Positions 1 to 9,355 of a DNA stretch of 35,723 bases are shown one piece after another. The stretch spans positions 1-35,723 of the forward strand of contig NZ_BCRS01000049.1 in the NCBI RefSeq assembly GCF_001552715.1. Reading direction: 5' to 3'. The notes beneath the pieces were generated by a model. The model had not been told where the DNA came from, ran no database searches, and worked only from the letters and a program-made list of their open reading frames with translations. The number at the start of each line of letters is the position of its first letter. Positions within the stretch are counted from its first letter, which is position 1. The translations under genes and the position numbers were made by a program. Source of the DNA: Mycolicibacterium vaccae NBRC 14118 = CIP 105934 (lineage in GTDB: Bacteria; Actinomycetota; Actinomycetes; Mycobacteriales; Mycobacteriaceae).

Positions 1-3000
1 CGGCGCCGAATCACCGGCGGGCTCGTCGAGGTCGGGCTCGGGATCGGTGTCGGTCGCGAACAGCACCGCGGCGTCCCGCTCGGCGTTGAGCACCTCGGTG
101 GTGTTGTGCGAGTACTCCGGGAGCTTCAGCGTGTTGGCGGCCAGACCGGCGACCGTCGGCGCGTTCTTCACCCCGATCTCGACGAAGCGCTCCACACCGA
201 GACCGCCCGCGGCCTCCTCGATGAACAGCAGGTCCTGGGTCTCGATCCAGCGCACCGGGCTGGCGAACTGCCAGGCCAGCAGCTCGATGACGAGCTTGCG
301 GCACAACTCGTTCGGCCGCTCGTTCCGCCACGTGTCGTAGTCGGCGAGGATCTCGTCGAGCGGCTCGGCGGGCACCAGGTCGCGGATCTCCTGCACGAAG
401 TCGCGATCCAGGGTGAACGGCCGGGGCACCAGGTTCGGGATGTAGCGCCCGACCAGCAGGTCGGGATCGTTGGGGTCGGGCATGACCCGCTCCAGCGCCC
501 GACGGAAGTCCGCGACGCCGACCCGCAGCACGCTCGAGTGGAACGGCACGTCGATGCCCGGCACCAGGATGAACGAGCGCTTGCCGCCGGACAGCTCGCG
601 GCGCTTCTCGACCTCGGCCTCCAGCGCTTCCAGACCGGCGACGGTGCCGGCGATCGCGTACTGCGAACCGCGCAGGTTGAAGTTCACGATCTCCAGGAAT
701 TCACCTGTGCGGTCCGAGATCTCGGCGATGAAGTCCTTGACGTCGGCATCGTCCAGGTCGATCTGCGAGGGCCGGATCGCCGCGAGCCGGTAGTTGGACC
801 GGCCCTGCGCGTCGCGCGGCACGATGTCGTGCATCTTGGAGCCGCGGTGGAACACGACCTCCAGCAGCGCGGGCAGCTCGTAGACGCCGGACACACAGGC
901 CAGCGCGGTGTACTCGCCGACCGAGTGACCGCAGGCGATCGCACCCTCGACGAACGCACCCTGTTCGCGCATCTCGGCGACCTGCGCGGCGGCCACCGTG
1001 GCCATCGCGACCTGGGTGAACTGCGTCAGGTACAGCACGCCTTCGGGGTGGTGGTAGTGCACGCCGGAGGCGATCAGGCTAGTCGGGTTGTCCCGCACCA
1101 CGTGCAGCACCGAGAAGCCCAGGGTCTCGCGGGTGAACTTGTCGGCGGTGTCCCAGACCGCGCGGGCGGCCTTGGAGCGCGCGCGCACGTCCATGCCCAT
1201 GCCCTTGGACTGGATGCCCTGTCCGGGGAAGGCGTAGACGGTCTTCGGCGCGGCCAGCTGCGCCGTCGCCGACATCACCAGCTCGCCGCCGACCTTGGCG
1301 GCCACCTCGACGATCTCGGCGCCCCGGTCGATACCCACACGGTCGACCCGGAATTCGATCTCGTCGCCGGGCAGCACCATCCCGAGGAAACGGGACGTCC
1401 AGCCCACCAGCCGGGCAGGCGGCGTGGCGCGGCCGTCGGTCGCGGTGACCGCGTGCTGCGCGGCGGCCGACAGCCACATGCCGTGCACGATGGGCATTTT
1501 CAGCCCGGCCAGCAGCGCGGCGGCGCGGTCGGTGTGGATCGGGTTGTGGTCACCGGAGACCACCGCGAACGCACTCATGTCGACGGGGGCGTTGACCACG
1601 ACGTCGCGCCGGCGGCGACGCGGCGTGTCGGTCGCGTTGTCGGTGATCGCCCCGCCCGCGCGCGGCGGATCGGTGAGTTCGACAGCGCCGGTGCGGCCGC
1701 GGATCGCGAACCGCTCACCGAGGGTGGCCAGTACGGTGCCCTCGGAGTCGGCGATCGTCACGTCGACCGGCACGACCCGGCCGACCTCGGTGTCGACGGC
1801 AGCCGAAGCCGTTGCGCTGACGGTCAATTCGGACTTCGTCGCGGGCATCGTCGCGAGCAGGTGGGCGGCGTGGTCGAGGTGCACCAGGCTCAGCAGGCCC
1901 TCGACGACGGGGAATCCGTCGTCGGTCAGCGCCGAACCGACCGCAGCGAACACCGCGGGCCAGCACAGGCCGACGAGCGCATCGGGCACGAGCGTCAGGC
2001 CCGGCGCCAGCGGTGCGCCGAAGGTGGCGGTGACCCCGGTGTGGTCGGCGACCTTCTCCGGATCCCACTCGACCGACACCGTCGCGGTGCTGTTCTCCAC
2101 CGCAGGAAGGGCGTCCGGCCCGTCCACGCCGGCGGCGATGGCCAGCACGGCACGCATCGCCGTGGAGGCGTCCTCGACGGTGACGATCGGCGCGCCGCCG
2201 TCGACGGTGGTCGCCGGCAGCGTGAAGCGGATGTCGATCCAGATGTCGGACAGCGGCACGCTCAGCGTGACACTTCCGTCCCCGGCCAACTCCAGGCGCG
2301 CACCGGTGTTGGGGTGCGTGGCGCTGGGCTTGCCCGGCACGTCGTTGACCTGCCATTCGCCCGGCGCCCCGATCCGGTGCACCGGGTTGACCGCGGTACG
2401 CCCCGCCCACAGCACGTCGGGCGAGTCGAGCACCACGGCCAGCGGGCCGGCGACGTCGGCGCGGGCCTGTCTGCGCGACACCACCGGAACCGGCTCGGCA
2501 CCGGTTGCCAGGATGCGGTCGACGATCTCCTGCTCGAAACGGTCGAGCAGCTCACCGACCGGCTCGTCGACGCGGGTGATGCCCGCGACGGCCTGGGTGC
2601 CGGGGATGATGCAGACCTGGTCGGCGGTGTAGCGCGCGTCGTGGGCCTGCCACAGCGAGTCGCTGCGCCACCAGCGCCGCACGTCCTTGTCGATCACCGG
2701 CACGAAGTTGACCGGCTTGCCGGGCTTCTTGCACAGCGTCACGAAGAACGGCACGTCGGCGGGATGCAGCTTCACCGTCTCGGCGTCCGGGTAACGGGCC
2801 AGCAGCGCGGCGATCGCGGTGTCCGGATTGTCCAGCAGCGCTTGGCTTTCGGGGCCGGCCGCAAAGAGCGACTCGATGGGCCCGGAGTCCTTCTCGTGCA
2901 GGCGGGCCTCGGCGCGGGTGAGCATCTCCTCGAAGCGCTCGCGCCAGGTGTCGGCCAGCCACGGGCTACCCGGTGCGGCGGTGTCGGCGGTGCTGTCGCC

Positions 3001-5268
3001 GTCGCCGATCGCCAGTTCGACGTAGCGCTGCAGCCACTGCAGGTAGGTCATGTCGGCCACGTCGCCGAAGTACGGCTTGGCGGTGTCGGCCATCGCGGCG
3101 ATGATCTCGTCGCGGCGCTCGGCGACGGCGTCGGCGTCGCCGGCCACCTCGTCGAGCAGGCGACCGCACCGTGACGCGGTGTTGTCGATCTCGTGGATGT
3201 CGGCGCCGAGCTGGCTGCGCCCGCTGGCCATGCCGCTGATGGCCTTGCCCGCGCCGACCCAGGTGTCGGTGCCGGTGGTGTCGACCAGCAACTGCTTGAC
3301 CGCCGGGGAGGTGGTGGCCTCCAGTGTGGCCATCGCCGCGGTGCCGACCAGGATGCCGTCGACCGGCATCGCCGGGAATCCGTAGGTCTTGGCCCAGTCA
3401 CCGGACAGGTACTCGGCGGCCCGCTCCGGGGTGCCGATCCCGCCGCCGACGCAGATCGTGATGTTCGAGTGCTTACGCAGGTCGCCGTAGGTGCTCAGCA
3501 GCAGGTCGTCGAGGTCCTCCCACGAATGGTGACCACCGGCGCGGCCGCCCTCGACGTGGACGATCACGTCACGGCCGGGGACCTCGGCCGCGATCTTGAT
3601 GACCGACTTGATCTGGTCGACCGTGCCGGGCTTGAAGACGACGTTGCTGATGCCGACGGTGTGGAGCTCTTCGATCAGGTCGACGGCCTCTTCGAGGTCC
3701 GGGATGCCCGCGGTGACCACCACGCCGTCGATCGGCGCGCCGGACTGGCGCGCCTTCTGGACCAGGCGCTTGCCGCCCAGCTGCAGCTTCCACAGGTACG
3801 GGTCGAGGAACAGCGAGTTGAACTGCACCGCACGGCCCGGCTCCAACAGCTGGGTCAGCTCGGCGATACGCGCGTCGAAGATCTCCTCGGTGACCTGTCC
3901 GCCGCCGGCCAGCTCGGCCCAGTGGCCGGCGTTGGCCGCGGCAGCGACGATCTTGGCGTCCACGGTGGTCGGCGTCATGCCGGCCAGCAGGATCGGTGAC
4001 CGGCCGGTGAGCCGGGTGAACTTGGTCGACGCCTTGACCGAACCGTCGGGCAGCGCGACCGGCTTCGGCGCGTAGCTCGACCAGGCGGGGGCCACCGCCG
4101 GCTCCGCGCCGACGGTGAACAGGCTGCGCTGGCCGGCACGGGTGGCGGCCGCGACGATGCCGATGCCGAGACCACGGATCACCGGCGCGGTCAGCCGCGT
4201 CACGGTGTCGCTGGGCCCCAGGTCGACGATCCACTTGGCGCCGGCCGCGGCCAGGCCCTCGACCTCGCTGACCCAGTCGACGGGCTTGACGAAGATCGTC
4301 TCGGTGAGTTCGCGGGTGAGCTCACGGTCCAGACCGGTGCGCGCCGCCCACTCGTTGACGAGGTCGATGCCACCCGCCAGCCGCGGGGTGTGGAAGCCGA
4401 CCTCGACGTTGAGCTGGTTGAAGATCGGGCGGAAGATCGCGCCGCCGCGGGTCTTGTTCTTGCGCTCGGCCTCTTCCTTCTCGGTGATCTTCTCGCAGTA
4501 CAGCTCGAACCGGGCGAGCTGCTCGGGGGTACCGGTGATGACCACCGAGCGCCTGCCGTTACGGATGGACAGCGCCGGCGGCAGCACGGTGCGGACGTCC
4601 TGGGCGAACTCGTCGAGCAGCTCGGCCATCCGGGCGGGGTCGACGTTGAGGACCGAGACCATCGGCGACCGGTCGCCGCGACCGACCATGCCGCAGCGCC
4701 GGGACACCAGCGAGCCCGCAGCACCGATCAGCTGACCGATGGCGAGCAGTTCGACGTCACGGGCGCCGCCGGCCTTGAGCGACTCCACCGCGGTGACGCC
4801 CTGGGAGTGGCCGGCGATGGCCACCGGCGGATGGGCATCGAGATCGAGGCCCTGTCGCTTGAGCGCCCGCTGGGCGGCCATCTGGGTGAGCAGGATGCCG
4901 GGGCCCGAGATCGCGGCCGTGGTGAGGTCCTTGGCGGCCGGCAGCGGCTCATCGGCGGCCAGCGCACGGATCCACTTCATCGGCTCGAAGCCGATGGGCC
5001 GGACCACGACCAGCTCGCGTGCCAGGGGCTCGAGCATCAGTTCGGCTTCGGCGACCAGCTGGCTGATCTCGGACTCGATGCCGGCGGAGTTGACGAGTTC
5101 CTCGAGGTTCTCCAACCACGGACCGCCCTGACCGCCGAACGCGACGGCATACGGCTCGCCGGCGTGCAGGCGATCGACGAGTGCGTGCGTACCCGACAAG
5201 GGTTCGAAGTCCTGGCCTGTCCGGCTGTCGGAGCCGGCGGCGGCACGGTGCTGGTCGTTGATCGTCAC
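1..5268 (-). CDS. fas: Type I fatty acid synthase, N-terminal part (truncated by window edge)
   Basis: Multifunctional FAS-I makes C16-C26 acyl-CoAs de novo in the cytoplasm, feeding phospholipid and mycolic acid synthesis. The visible 1756 codons match the N-terminal half of mycobacterial Fas (about 3070 aa). Domains in order: acyltransferase with AGHSQG near residue 155; TIM-barrel enoyl reductase starting around LLAGMTPTTVDA (about 428) with a Gly-rich GGGIGTP flavin/nucleotide site near 606; hot-dog dehydratase with DHNPIHTD near 1244; malonyl/palmitoyl transferase with CGHSVGEYTA near 1447. The frame is open to base 1 in the acidic linker before ACP; ACP, ketoreductase and ketosynthase lie outside the window. 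The GTG start at 5268 is chosen because TGAGGAG lies about 10 nt upstream and the protein then begins like known Fas, with the conserved AFGGQG motif near residue 40. Product certain; start fairly sure. Confidence 0.97.
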   Translation of the reverse strand, partial: MTINDQHRAAAGSDSRTGQDFEPLSGTHALVDRLHAGEPYAVAFGGQGGPWLENLEELVNSAGIESEISQLVAEAELMLEPLARELVVVRPIGFEPMKWIRALAADEPLPAAKDLTTAAISGPGILLTQMAAQRALKRQGLDLDAHPPVAIAGHSQGVTAVESLKAGGARDVELLAIGQLIGAAGSLVSRRCGMVGRGDRSPMVSVLNVDPARMAELLDEFAQDVRTVLPPALSIRNGRRSVVITGTPEQLARFELYCEKITEKEEAERKNKTRGGAIFRPIFNQLNVEVGFHTPRLAGGIDLVNEWAARTGLDRELTRELTETIFVKPVDWVSEVEGLAAAGAKWIVDLGPSDTVTRLTAPVIRGLGIGIVAAATRAGQRSLFTVGAEPAVAPAWSSYAPKPVALPDGSVKASTKFTRLTGRSPILLAGMTPTTVDAKIVAAAANAGHWAELAGGGQVTEEIFDARIAELTQLLEPGRAVQFNSLFLDPYLWKLQLGGKRLVQKARQSGAPIDGVVVTAGIPDLEEAVDLIEELHTVGISNVVFKPGTVDQIKSVIKIAAEVPGRDVIVHVEGGRAGGHHSWEDLDDLLLSTYGDLRKHSNITICVGGGIGTPERAAEYLSGDWAKTYGFPAMPVDGILVGTAAMATLEATTSPAVKQLLVDTTGTDTWVGAGKAISGMASGRSQLGADIHEIDNTASRCGRLLDEVAGDADAVAERRDEIIAAMADTAKPYFGDVADMTYLQWLQRYVELAIGDGDSTADTAAPGSPWLADTWRERFEEMLTRAEARLHEKDSGPIESLFAAGPESQALLDNPDTAIAALLARYPDAETVKLHPADVPFFVTLCKKPGKPVNFVPVIDKDVRRWWRSDSLWQAHDARYTADQVCIIPGTQAVAGITRVDEPVGELLDRFEQEIVDRILATGAEPVPVVSRRQARADVAGPLAVVLDSPDVLWAGRTAVNPVHRIGAPGEWQVNDVPGKPSATHPNTGARLELAGDGSVTLSVPLSDIWIDIRFTLPATTVDGGAPIVTVEDASTAMRAVLAIAAGVDGPDALPAVENSTATVSVEWDPEKVADHTGVTATFGAPLAPGLTLVPDALVGLCWPAVFAAVGSALTDDGFPVVEGLLSLVHLDHAAHLLATMPATKSELTVSATASAAVDTEVGRVVPVDVTIADSEGTVLATLGERFAIRGRTGAVELTDPPRAGGAITDNATDTPRRRRRDVVVNAPVDMSAFAVVSGDHNPIHTDRAAALLAGLKMPIVHGMWLSAAAQHAVTATDGRATPPARLVGWTSRFLGMVLPGDEIEFRVDRVGIDRGAEIVEVAAKVGGELVMSATAQLAAPKTVYAFPGQGIQSKGMGMDVRARSKAARAVWDTADKFTRETLGFSVLHVVRDNPTSLIASGVHYHHPEGVLYLTQFTQVAMATVAAAQVAEMREQGAFVEGAIACGHSVGEYTALACVSGVYELPALLEVVFHRGSKMHDIVPRDAQGRSNYRLAAIRPSQIDLDDADVKDFIAEISDRTGEFLEIVNFNLRGSQYAIAGTVAGLEALEAEVEKRRELSGGKRSFILVPGIDVPFHSSVLRVGVADFRRALERVMPDPNDPDLLVGRYIPNLVPRPFTLDRDFVQEIRDLVPAEPLDEILADYDTWRNERPNELCRKLVIELLAWQFASPVRWIETQDLLFIEEAAGGLGVERFVEIGVKNAPTVAGLAANTLKLPEYSHNTTEVLNAERDAAVLFATDTDPEPDLDEPAGDSAP

Positions 5269-5502
5269 GTCTTGTGTTCTCCTCAGTACTTCAATCGCGC
5301 TGCGATCGCGTGGTCACGGTCGTCTCGGGCTGGTGGGCTCGTCGTGGGTGGTCGGCACTGCCTGTGTGCGGCCACTGCGATTCGGCGTCGAATCCGGCTC
5401 GTCGTCCGCTGCGCTCAGCGACATGCGTGAGCAGCCGCAGTCGGACACTTCAGCCGTACTAAGAGTGTCATAAGAGACTGGGCCAGTTTCTCGCCTCGAA
5501 TG

Positions 5503-5658
5503 GTTACTGGCGAGTTCTACGCACCGGTAACAGTGGGCTACATAACGCGAGCCCGGAACCGCCCCGAGGTTATCCGTGACAAACGTCCTGCATGCGGGTG
5601 GTTACGCCTGAGTAGGGTAGAAGCGCAGTTCAAAGCAGCATTGTTACCAAATCGTTAT
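5503..5658. promoter_or_regulatory. Cluster of GTTAC/GTTAT elements upstream of fas
   Basis: Seven copies of GTTAC, GTTAT or their complements lie at 5503-5507, 5527-5531, 5542-5546, 5569-5573, 5601-5605, 5643-5647 and 5654-5658, 235-390 bp upstream of the fas start. The first two form an inverted repeat (gttactgg at 5503-5510, ccggtaac at 5524-5531, 7 of 8 bases pairing). Mycobacterial fas is known to be controlled by the TetR-family activator FasR binding short inverted repeats upstream. That this cluster is the FasR site is inference from position and symmetry; I do not recall the FasR consensus well enough to match it. Confidence 0.4.
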
Positions 5659-5766
5659 CTGAAAATTCTCGTTCGCACCAGGTGTCGCCTGCGGGCGCGC
5701 AGAGACGACAAGATCGTCGAAACTGTGCGGTCAATTTTTCGCTTCGAGGATACAAGTTTGCTGCAA

Positions 5767-5783
5767 TACCCTACCGGTGGGTA
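5767..5783. repeat. Short near-palindrome TACCC-N7-GGGTA
   Basis: Perfect 5-bp arms TACCC (5767-5771) and GGGTA (5779-5783) surround an ACCGGT core that is itself palindromic but one base off centre. It lies in the gene-free stretch about 500 bp upstream of fas. The size fits a dimeric regulator site, but no function can be assigned. Confidence 0.25.
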
Positions 5784-6179
5784 AGTACGTGGCGGTTCAG
5801 TCCCCATGCCCGTACCGCGACGTGAGGGCATGGTCGATGTGGACGCCGACTCCGACCACCACGCTGATCGATATCGACCAGGGTGCGGGATGCCCCGACG
5901 GATGGGCGACGCGACCGGGCGAGCCCGAATTGTGTTGTCAGAAGCAGCACTCGTGCCCACGCCGGCGGGCACCGCGTCCCCTGGCGCTTCTACTGCCCGA
6001 AGGTCGGCACGTTGACGATCGACGCGTGAATCGCGGTGCCGACGGGCCCACCTGCCGCGACAGGTGACTGCCGGCCGCGCTGGGCGTCCCGAACACCCGC
6101 CGGCTCGCCGGGTAGCCAGAGCGCGGTCACGCCTTGCCGAACACCGGCCCGACGCACCCGGGCTCAGCGGCGACCCGAC

Positions 6180-6923
6180 TCAATCGGGGCGACCCGGCTC
6201 CCAGGCGCCGCTGATCATGATCCCGGTGGTGTACTCGGAGGCCGAGGCGACCATGTGGCGCCGCGCGGCCTGATCGAAGCGGGTCAGCATCACCTTCTCC
6301 CCCAGCAGCCGGTAGTCCTGCAGCGTCTGCCGGATCTCGTCCACCTCGTGCGGGCGGGGAAGATAGTCGGCCCCGACCCGCTCCCGGTAGAACTCCTCGA
6401 GGCTGGCGGCGAACGCCGCGGCCAGCTGCTCCACCGAGCCCTCGGTGGATTCGACGAACCGCAGCAGGGCTCGCACGCAGAGACCGGGGTCCGGTGCACG
6501 CGCGAGGATGTCCGCGGCCACCGCGTCGATCATCACCACCTCGCCGCCCTCGACCGCGGCCAGCCCATAGGCCGCCAGCTTGCGGGCCTCTTCCCCATCG
6601 GCGTCGATCGCCACGGCGGCCGGGTTGGTCGACTGCGGCTCCGCATTCGCCTCACCCAGGACCGCCTGTTGCAGCCCGAGGATGTCCGCGAGGTCCGTGC
6701 CCTGGCGCATGCTGGCGAAGAACTCGGCGATGTGCGCCGAGTTGTAGCCCTTCCGCAGCAGCTGGCTGATGGTGTTGAGCTGAGACAGGTGATAGTCGTC
6801 GTACAGCGCCGACCGCCCGACCCGCCGCGGCGGATCCAGCAACCCCCGCTCGCGGTAGGCGCGGATGTTCCGGGCACTGATGCCGGACTCTTGAGCCAGA
6901 TCTTCCAGCCGATACTCAGTCAC
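6180..6923 (-). CDS. MerR-family transcriptional regulator
   Basis: A 247-aa DNA-binding regulator. Residues 3-70 form a MerR winged-helix domain: YRLEDLAQESGISARNIRAY is the HTH, followed by RERGLLDPPRRVGRSALYDD and the second helical pair. The C-terminal 170 residues are helical, without the Cys clusters of metal-sensing MerR proteins, so an organic ligand or protein partner is more likely. GTG at 6923 starts the protein right at the conserved domain; ATG at 6941 adds six residues and is also possible, while the longer open frame to 7001 adds non-homologous sequence. It is divergent from the MFS gene at 7248, a layout that often means the regulator controls the transporter; that is inference. 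Family call secure, ligand unknown. Confidence 0.9.
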   Translation of the reverse strand: MTEYRLEDLAQESGISARNIRAYRERGLLDPPRRVGRSALYDDYHLSQLNTISQLLRKGYNSAHIAEFFASMRQGTDLADILGLQQAVLGEANAEPQSTNPAAVAIDADGEEARKLAAYGLAAVEGGEVVMIDAVAADILARAPDPGLCVRALLRFVESTEGSVEQLAAAFAASLEEFYRERVGADYLPRPHEVDEIRQTLQDYRLLGEKVMLTRFDQAARRHMVASASEYTTGIMISGAWEPGRPD

Positions 6924-6976
6924 GCGTCCACGGCCCCCCATACGGTGCGGCGGACTGGTCCCCGCTGCATGGCTCC

Positions 6977-7015
6977 ACTGTAACCACAGAATCGGCAGCA
7001 CGAGCGAATTACAGT
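6977..7015. promoter_or_regulatory. Inverted repeat ACTGTAA-N25-TTACAGT between MerR and MFS genes
   Basis: Perfect 7-bp arms at 6977-6983 and 7009-7015 lie 54-92 bp upstream of the merR-type start. MerR regulators normally bind a compact dyad between -35 and -10; the 25-bp spacing here is longer than usual, so this could be two half-sites, another regulator's site, or chance. Confidence 0.3.
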
Positions 7016-7247
7016 TCTCGTCACGGGTAAGTCCTGCGCCACCGATCGCAGGGCCGCTATCTGGGCAAATAGTGCACAGTGTGAAATTTACGCGCAGGTG
7101 TTTGCATTTTCAGCCAACTCCGATCCCACCGATCGCGGCGACCGCGTCGCACGCCGGTTCGCGTCTCGGCGGCGGGTACGGGAGGATGGCAGGGGTCTGC
7201 CAGTTCGGAGCAGACATTAAGACAAAGGTGATTCCAGGGAGGGCAGC

Positions 7248-8504
7248 GTGCGTCCCTGGATCGTGTGGGCCACCGGGGTGCTCGCCTACATCGTCGCCGT
7301 CCTGGACCGCACCACCCTCGGGGTCTCGGGTCTGGCCGCCGCCGACCGTTTCTCGGCGGGTCCCAGCCTGCTGTCGTCCTTCGTCGTGCTGCAGGTCGTG
7401 GTCTACGCGGGCGCCCAGATCCCGGCCGGTCTGCTGCTCGACCGCTTCGGCTCCCGGGTGATGATCGCCTCCGGCGCCGCACTGATGGCATCGGGCCAGC
7501 TGGCGCTGGCCTTCACCGAATCCCTGCCGGTGGCGATCGCGGCCCGGGCCGTCGTCGGACTCGGGGACGCGATGACGTTCATCTCCGTGCTGCGGCTCGT
7601 CCCCCTCTGGTTCGCGCCCCGCCGGATTCCGCTCGTCGCGCAGCTGACCGGCATCGTCGGCCAGCTCGGCCAGGTGTTGTCCGCGCTGCCGTTCCTGGCG
7701 CTGCTCTCGGCCTCGGGGTGGTCGGTCGCCTACGCCTCGGCCGCGGCCCTGGGCGTGTTGTCGTTCGTGCTGACGCTGGCGGTCATCCGCAACACCCCGG
7801 ACGGTGCGGCGACCACCCCGGAGACCATGTCGGTCGGCGAGACCCTCCAGAGCGTCAAGACGGTGTGGCTGCGCCCGGGCACCCGGCTGGGGTTCTTCAC
7901 CCACATGGGCACGCAGTTCTCGATCACGGTGTTCGCGCTGATGTGGGGGTTGCCCTACCTGACCGAAGCCCAGGGGTTGTCGCCGGGAATGGCAGGTGGG
8001 TTGCTGAGCTTGTCGGTGGTGTCCGCGATCGGCTGCGGAGTGCTGATCGGAGTTCTCACCGGGCGCTACCCGCACCGCCGATCGCGGATGGTGCTGATCA
8101 TCATCGTCAGCAACGCCATGGCCTGGTCGGCGGTGCTCGCCCTGCCGGGCCCGGCCCCGCTGTGGCTGCTGACCGTGCTGGTCGTGGTGATCTCCGTCGG
8201 CGGCCCTGGCTCCATGGTCGGATTCGACTTCGCCCGGACCTTCAACTCCGGCGCCACCCTGGGCACCGCGCAGGGCATGGTCAACATGGGCGGGTTCATC
8301 GCGTCGCTGCTGTTGATGCAGGCGATGGGTCTGGTCATGCAAGCCGCGGGCGGCATCTCGTTCGACTCGTTCCGCGTGGCCTGGACGCTGCAGTATCTCG
8401 TGTGGGCGCTCGCGGTGGTGGGCATCCTGGTCACCCGGCGCAAAGCCCGCCGCCTGATGCGCGAAGACGACGAACGGATGCTGCTGGAAGGCATCGACAC
8501 CTAA
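7248..8504 (+). CDS. Major facilitator superfamily transporter
   Basis: A 418-aa inner-membrane secondary transporter with about twelve hydrophobic segments in two halves. MFS motif A is visible after the second helix (GLLLDRFGSRVM, about residues 61-72), and a hydrophilic central loop (about 180-210) separates the halves. The C-terminal tail is charged (RRKARRLMREDDER). The length is typical of MFS permeases. GTG at 7248 is preceded by AGGGAGGG at suitable spacing, and the hydrophobic N-terminus starts immediately. It diverges from the MerR regulator and is followed by 134 bp before ispD. The substrate cannot be inferred; organic-acid uptake or drug export are both possible. Confidence 0.9.
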   Translation: MRPWIVWATGVLAYIVAVLDRTTLGVSGLAAADRFSAGPSLLSSFVVLQVVVYAGAQIPAGLLLDRFGSRVMIASGAALMASGQLALAFTESLPVAIAARAVVGLGDAMTFISVLRLVPLWFAPRRIPLVAQLTGIVGQLGQVLSALPFLALLSASGWSVAYASAAALGVLSFVLTLAVIRNTPDGAATTPETMSVGETLQSVKTVWLRPGTRLGFFTHMGTQFSITVFALMWGLPYLTEAQGLSPGMAGGLLSLSVVSAIGCGVLIGVLTGRYPHRRSRMVLIIIVSNAMAWSAVLALPGPAPLWLLTVLVVVISVGGPGSMVGFDFARTFNSGATLGTAQGMVNMGGFIASLLLMQAMGLVMQAAGGISFDSFRVAWTLQYLVWALAVVGILVTRRKARRLMREDDERMLLEGIDT

Positions 8505-8626
8505 CCGCGCCGACCGCCACGAAAAGCGCCGTGGTCAGGCCACATCCGGTGCGTCGGCACACTCGGCACGCGCTGATAGCGACCCACGGCTGTCCCCTCT
8601 CAGACCTGGGGCGAAGGCCCCCACGA

Positions 8627-8632
8627 TAAGGT
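8627..8632 (+). promoter_or_regulatory. Candidate -10 box (TAAGGT) for a leaderless ispD transcript
   Basis: TAAGGT fits the mycobacterial TANNNT -10 pattern and ends 6 bp before the ATG at 8639. No ribosome-binding site precedes that ATG. This spacing would put transcription start at or next to the start codon, the arrangement of leaderless mRNAs common in mycobacteria. No clear -35 element was seen. Confidence 0.4.
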
Positions 8633-8638
8633 TCGCCC

Positions 8639-9355
8639 ATGGACGCGGTCGGTGTGGTGTTGGCCGCGGGTCTGGGCACCCGGGTCGGCGCCGACGGCAA
8701 CAAGGCCTACCTGCCGCTGGCGGGGCGCAGCATGCTGGCGTGGTCGCTGGACACCCTGATCGGGCTGCCCGGTATCGCACGCGTGATTCTCGTCTACCGT
8801 CAGGGCGAGTCCTCGCTCGCGCGGGACACGTTGGTCAACGAGATCGACAGCAGTGCAATCGAATTCGTCGAAGGTGGGGAAACCAGACACGCGTCGGAGA
8901 CCAATGTGGTGCGGTACCTGGCCGACGACATCGAGTCCGGCGCCGTGGACGTCGTGGCCGTTCACGATGCCGCCCGCCCGCTCGCCGGACCCGACATGTT
9001 CGTCGAGGCGATCACGCTGGCCCGGCGGTTCGGTGGCGCCCTGCCCGCCCTGCCCATCCGGGATCTGGCCCGGGCCGGCGATACCGGTCTGGAACCGCTG
9101 CCGCAGGGCCGGGAGCTGGTCCGGGTTCAGACCCCGCAAGCCTTCCGCGCACGGGATCTGTTGCACGCCTACCGCTGCGCCGAACGTGACGGATTCGAGG
9201 GCACCGACACGTCCTCGTGCATCGAGCGCTACACCGGGATCGAGGTCCGGACGTTCCCCGGCCGGGCCGAGAACCTCAAAGTCACCTACCCGCGTGACGT
9301 CGCGGTGGCCCACCACCTGCTGATCAGTGCGGAGGGTGCTGCCGGCCCTCGATGA
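8639..9355 (+). CDS. ispD: 2-C-methyl-D-erythritol 4-phosphate cytidylyltransferase (IspD)
   Basis: IspD joins CTP and MEP to give CDP-methylerythritol in the non-mevalonate isoprenoid pathway. The 238-aa protein carries the full signature: VLAAGLGTR (8-16) with the following Lys (NKAYLPL) for the nucleotide site, HDAARP near 107, QTPQAF near 163, TDTSSCIE near 188 and NLKVT near 212. Length is normal for the family. The ATG at 8639 has no Shine-Dalgarno sequence but a TAAGGT box just upstream. Its 3' end overlaps the convergent IspD-like gene by 32 bp. Mycobacteria usually have ispD next to ispF elsewhere on the chromosome, so this may be an extra copy or a related cytidylyltransferase; the neighbour ispF is absent here. 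Confidence 0.85.
   Translation: MDAVGVVLAAGLGTRVGADGNKAYLPLAGRSMLAWSLDTLIGLPGIARVILVYRQGESSLARDTLVNEIDSSAIEFVEGGETRHASETNVVRYLADDIESGAVDVVAVHDAARPLAGPDMFVEAITLARRFGGALPALPIRDLARAGDTGLEPLPQGRELVRVQTPQAFRARDLLHAYRCAERDGFEGTDTSSCIERYTGIEVRTFPGRAENLKVTYPRDVAVAHHLLISAEGAAGPR

Larger units (their letters stand above)
5269..6179. other. 911-bp gap upstream of fas without a convincing gene
   Basis: No open frame here resembles a known protein. Candidates on both strands are under about 105 codons, start without ribosome-binding sites and have arginine-rich translations typical of shadow frames. The segment at about 5460-5790 is visibly less GC-rich than its surroundings and holds the GTTAC cluster described separately, so it is probably the fas promoter and long 5' leader. 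A 50-codon minus-strand frame ending with TAG near 5999 (C-terminus NVPTFGQ) sits directly downstream of the MerR gene; I cannot tell whether it is a decayed gene tail or chance. Confidence 0.6.

Noticed and set aside
106..3174. A 1022-codon plus-strand open frame antisense to fas
   Set aside because: The opposite strand encodes conserved Fas domains throughout; the plus-strand translation is rich in Arg, His, Asp and Val and has no recognisable domain, as expected of a shadow frame in high-GC DNA.
5500..6067. Small open frames upstream of fas on both strands
   Set aside because: None has a ribosome-binding site or recognisable protein features, and they overlap each other; the region is better read as regulatory DNA.
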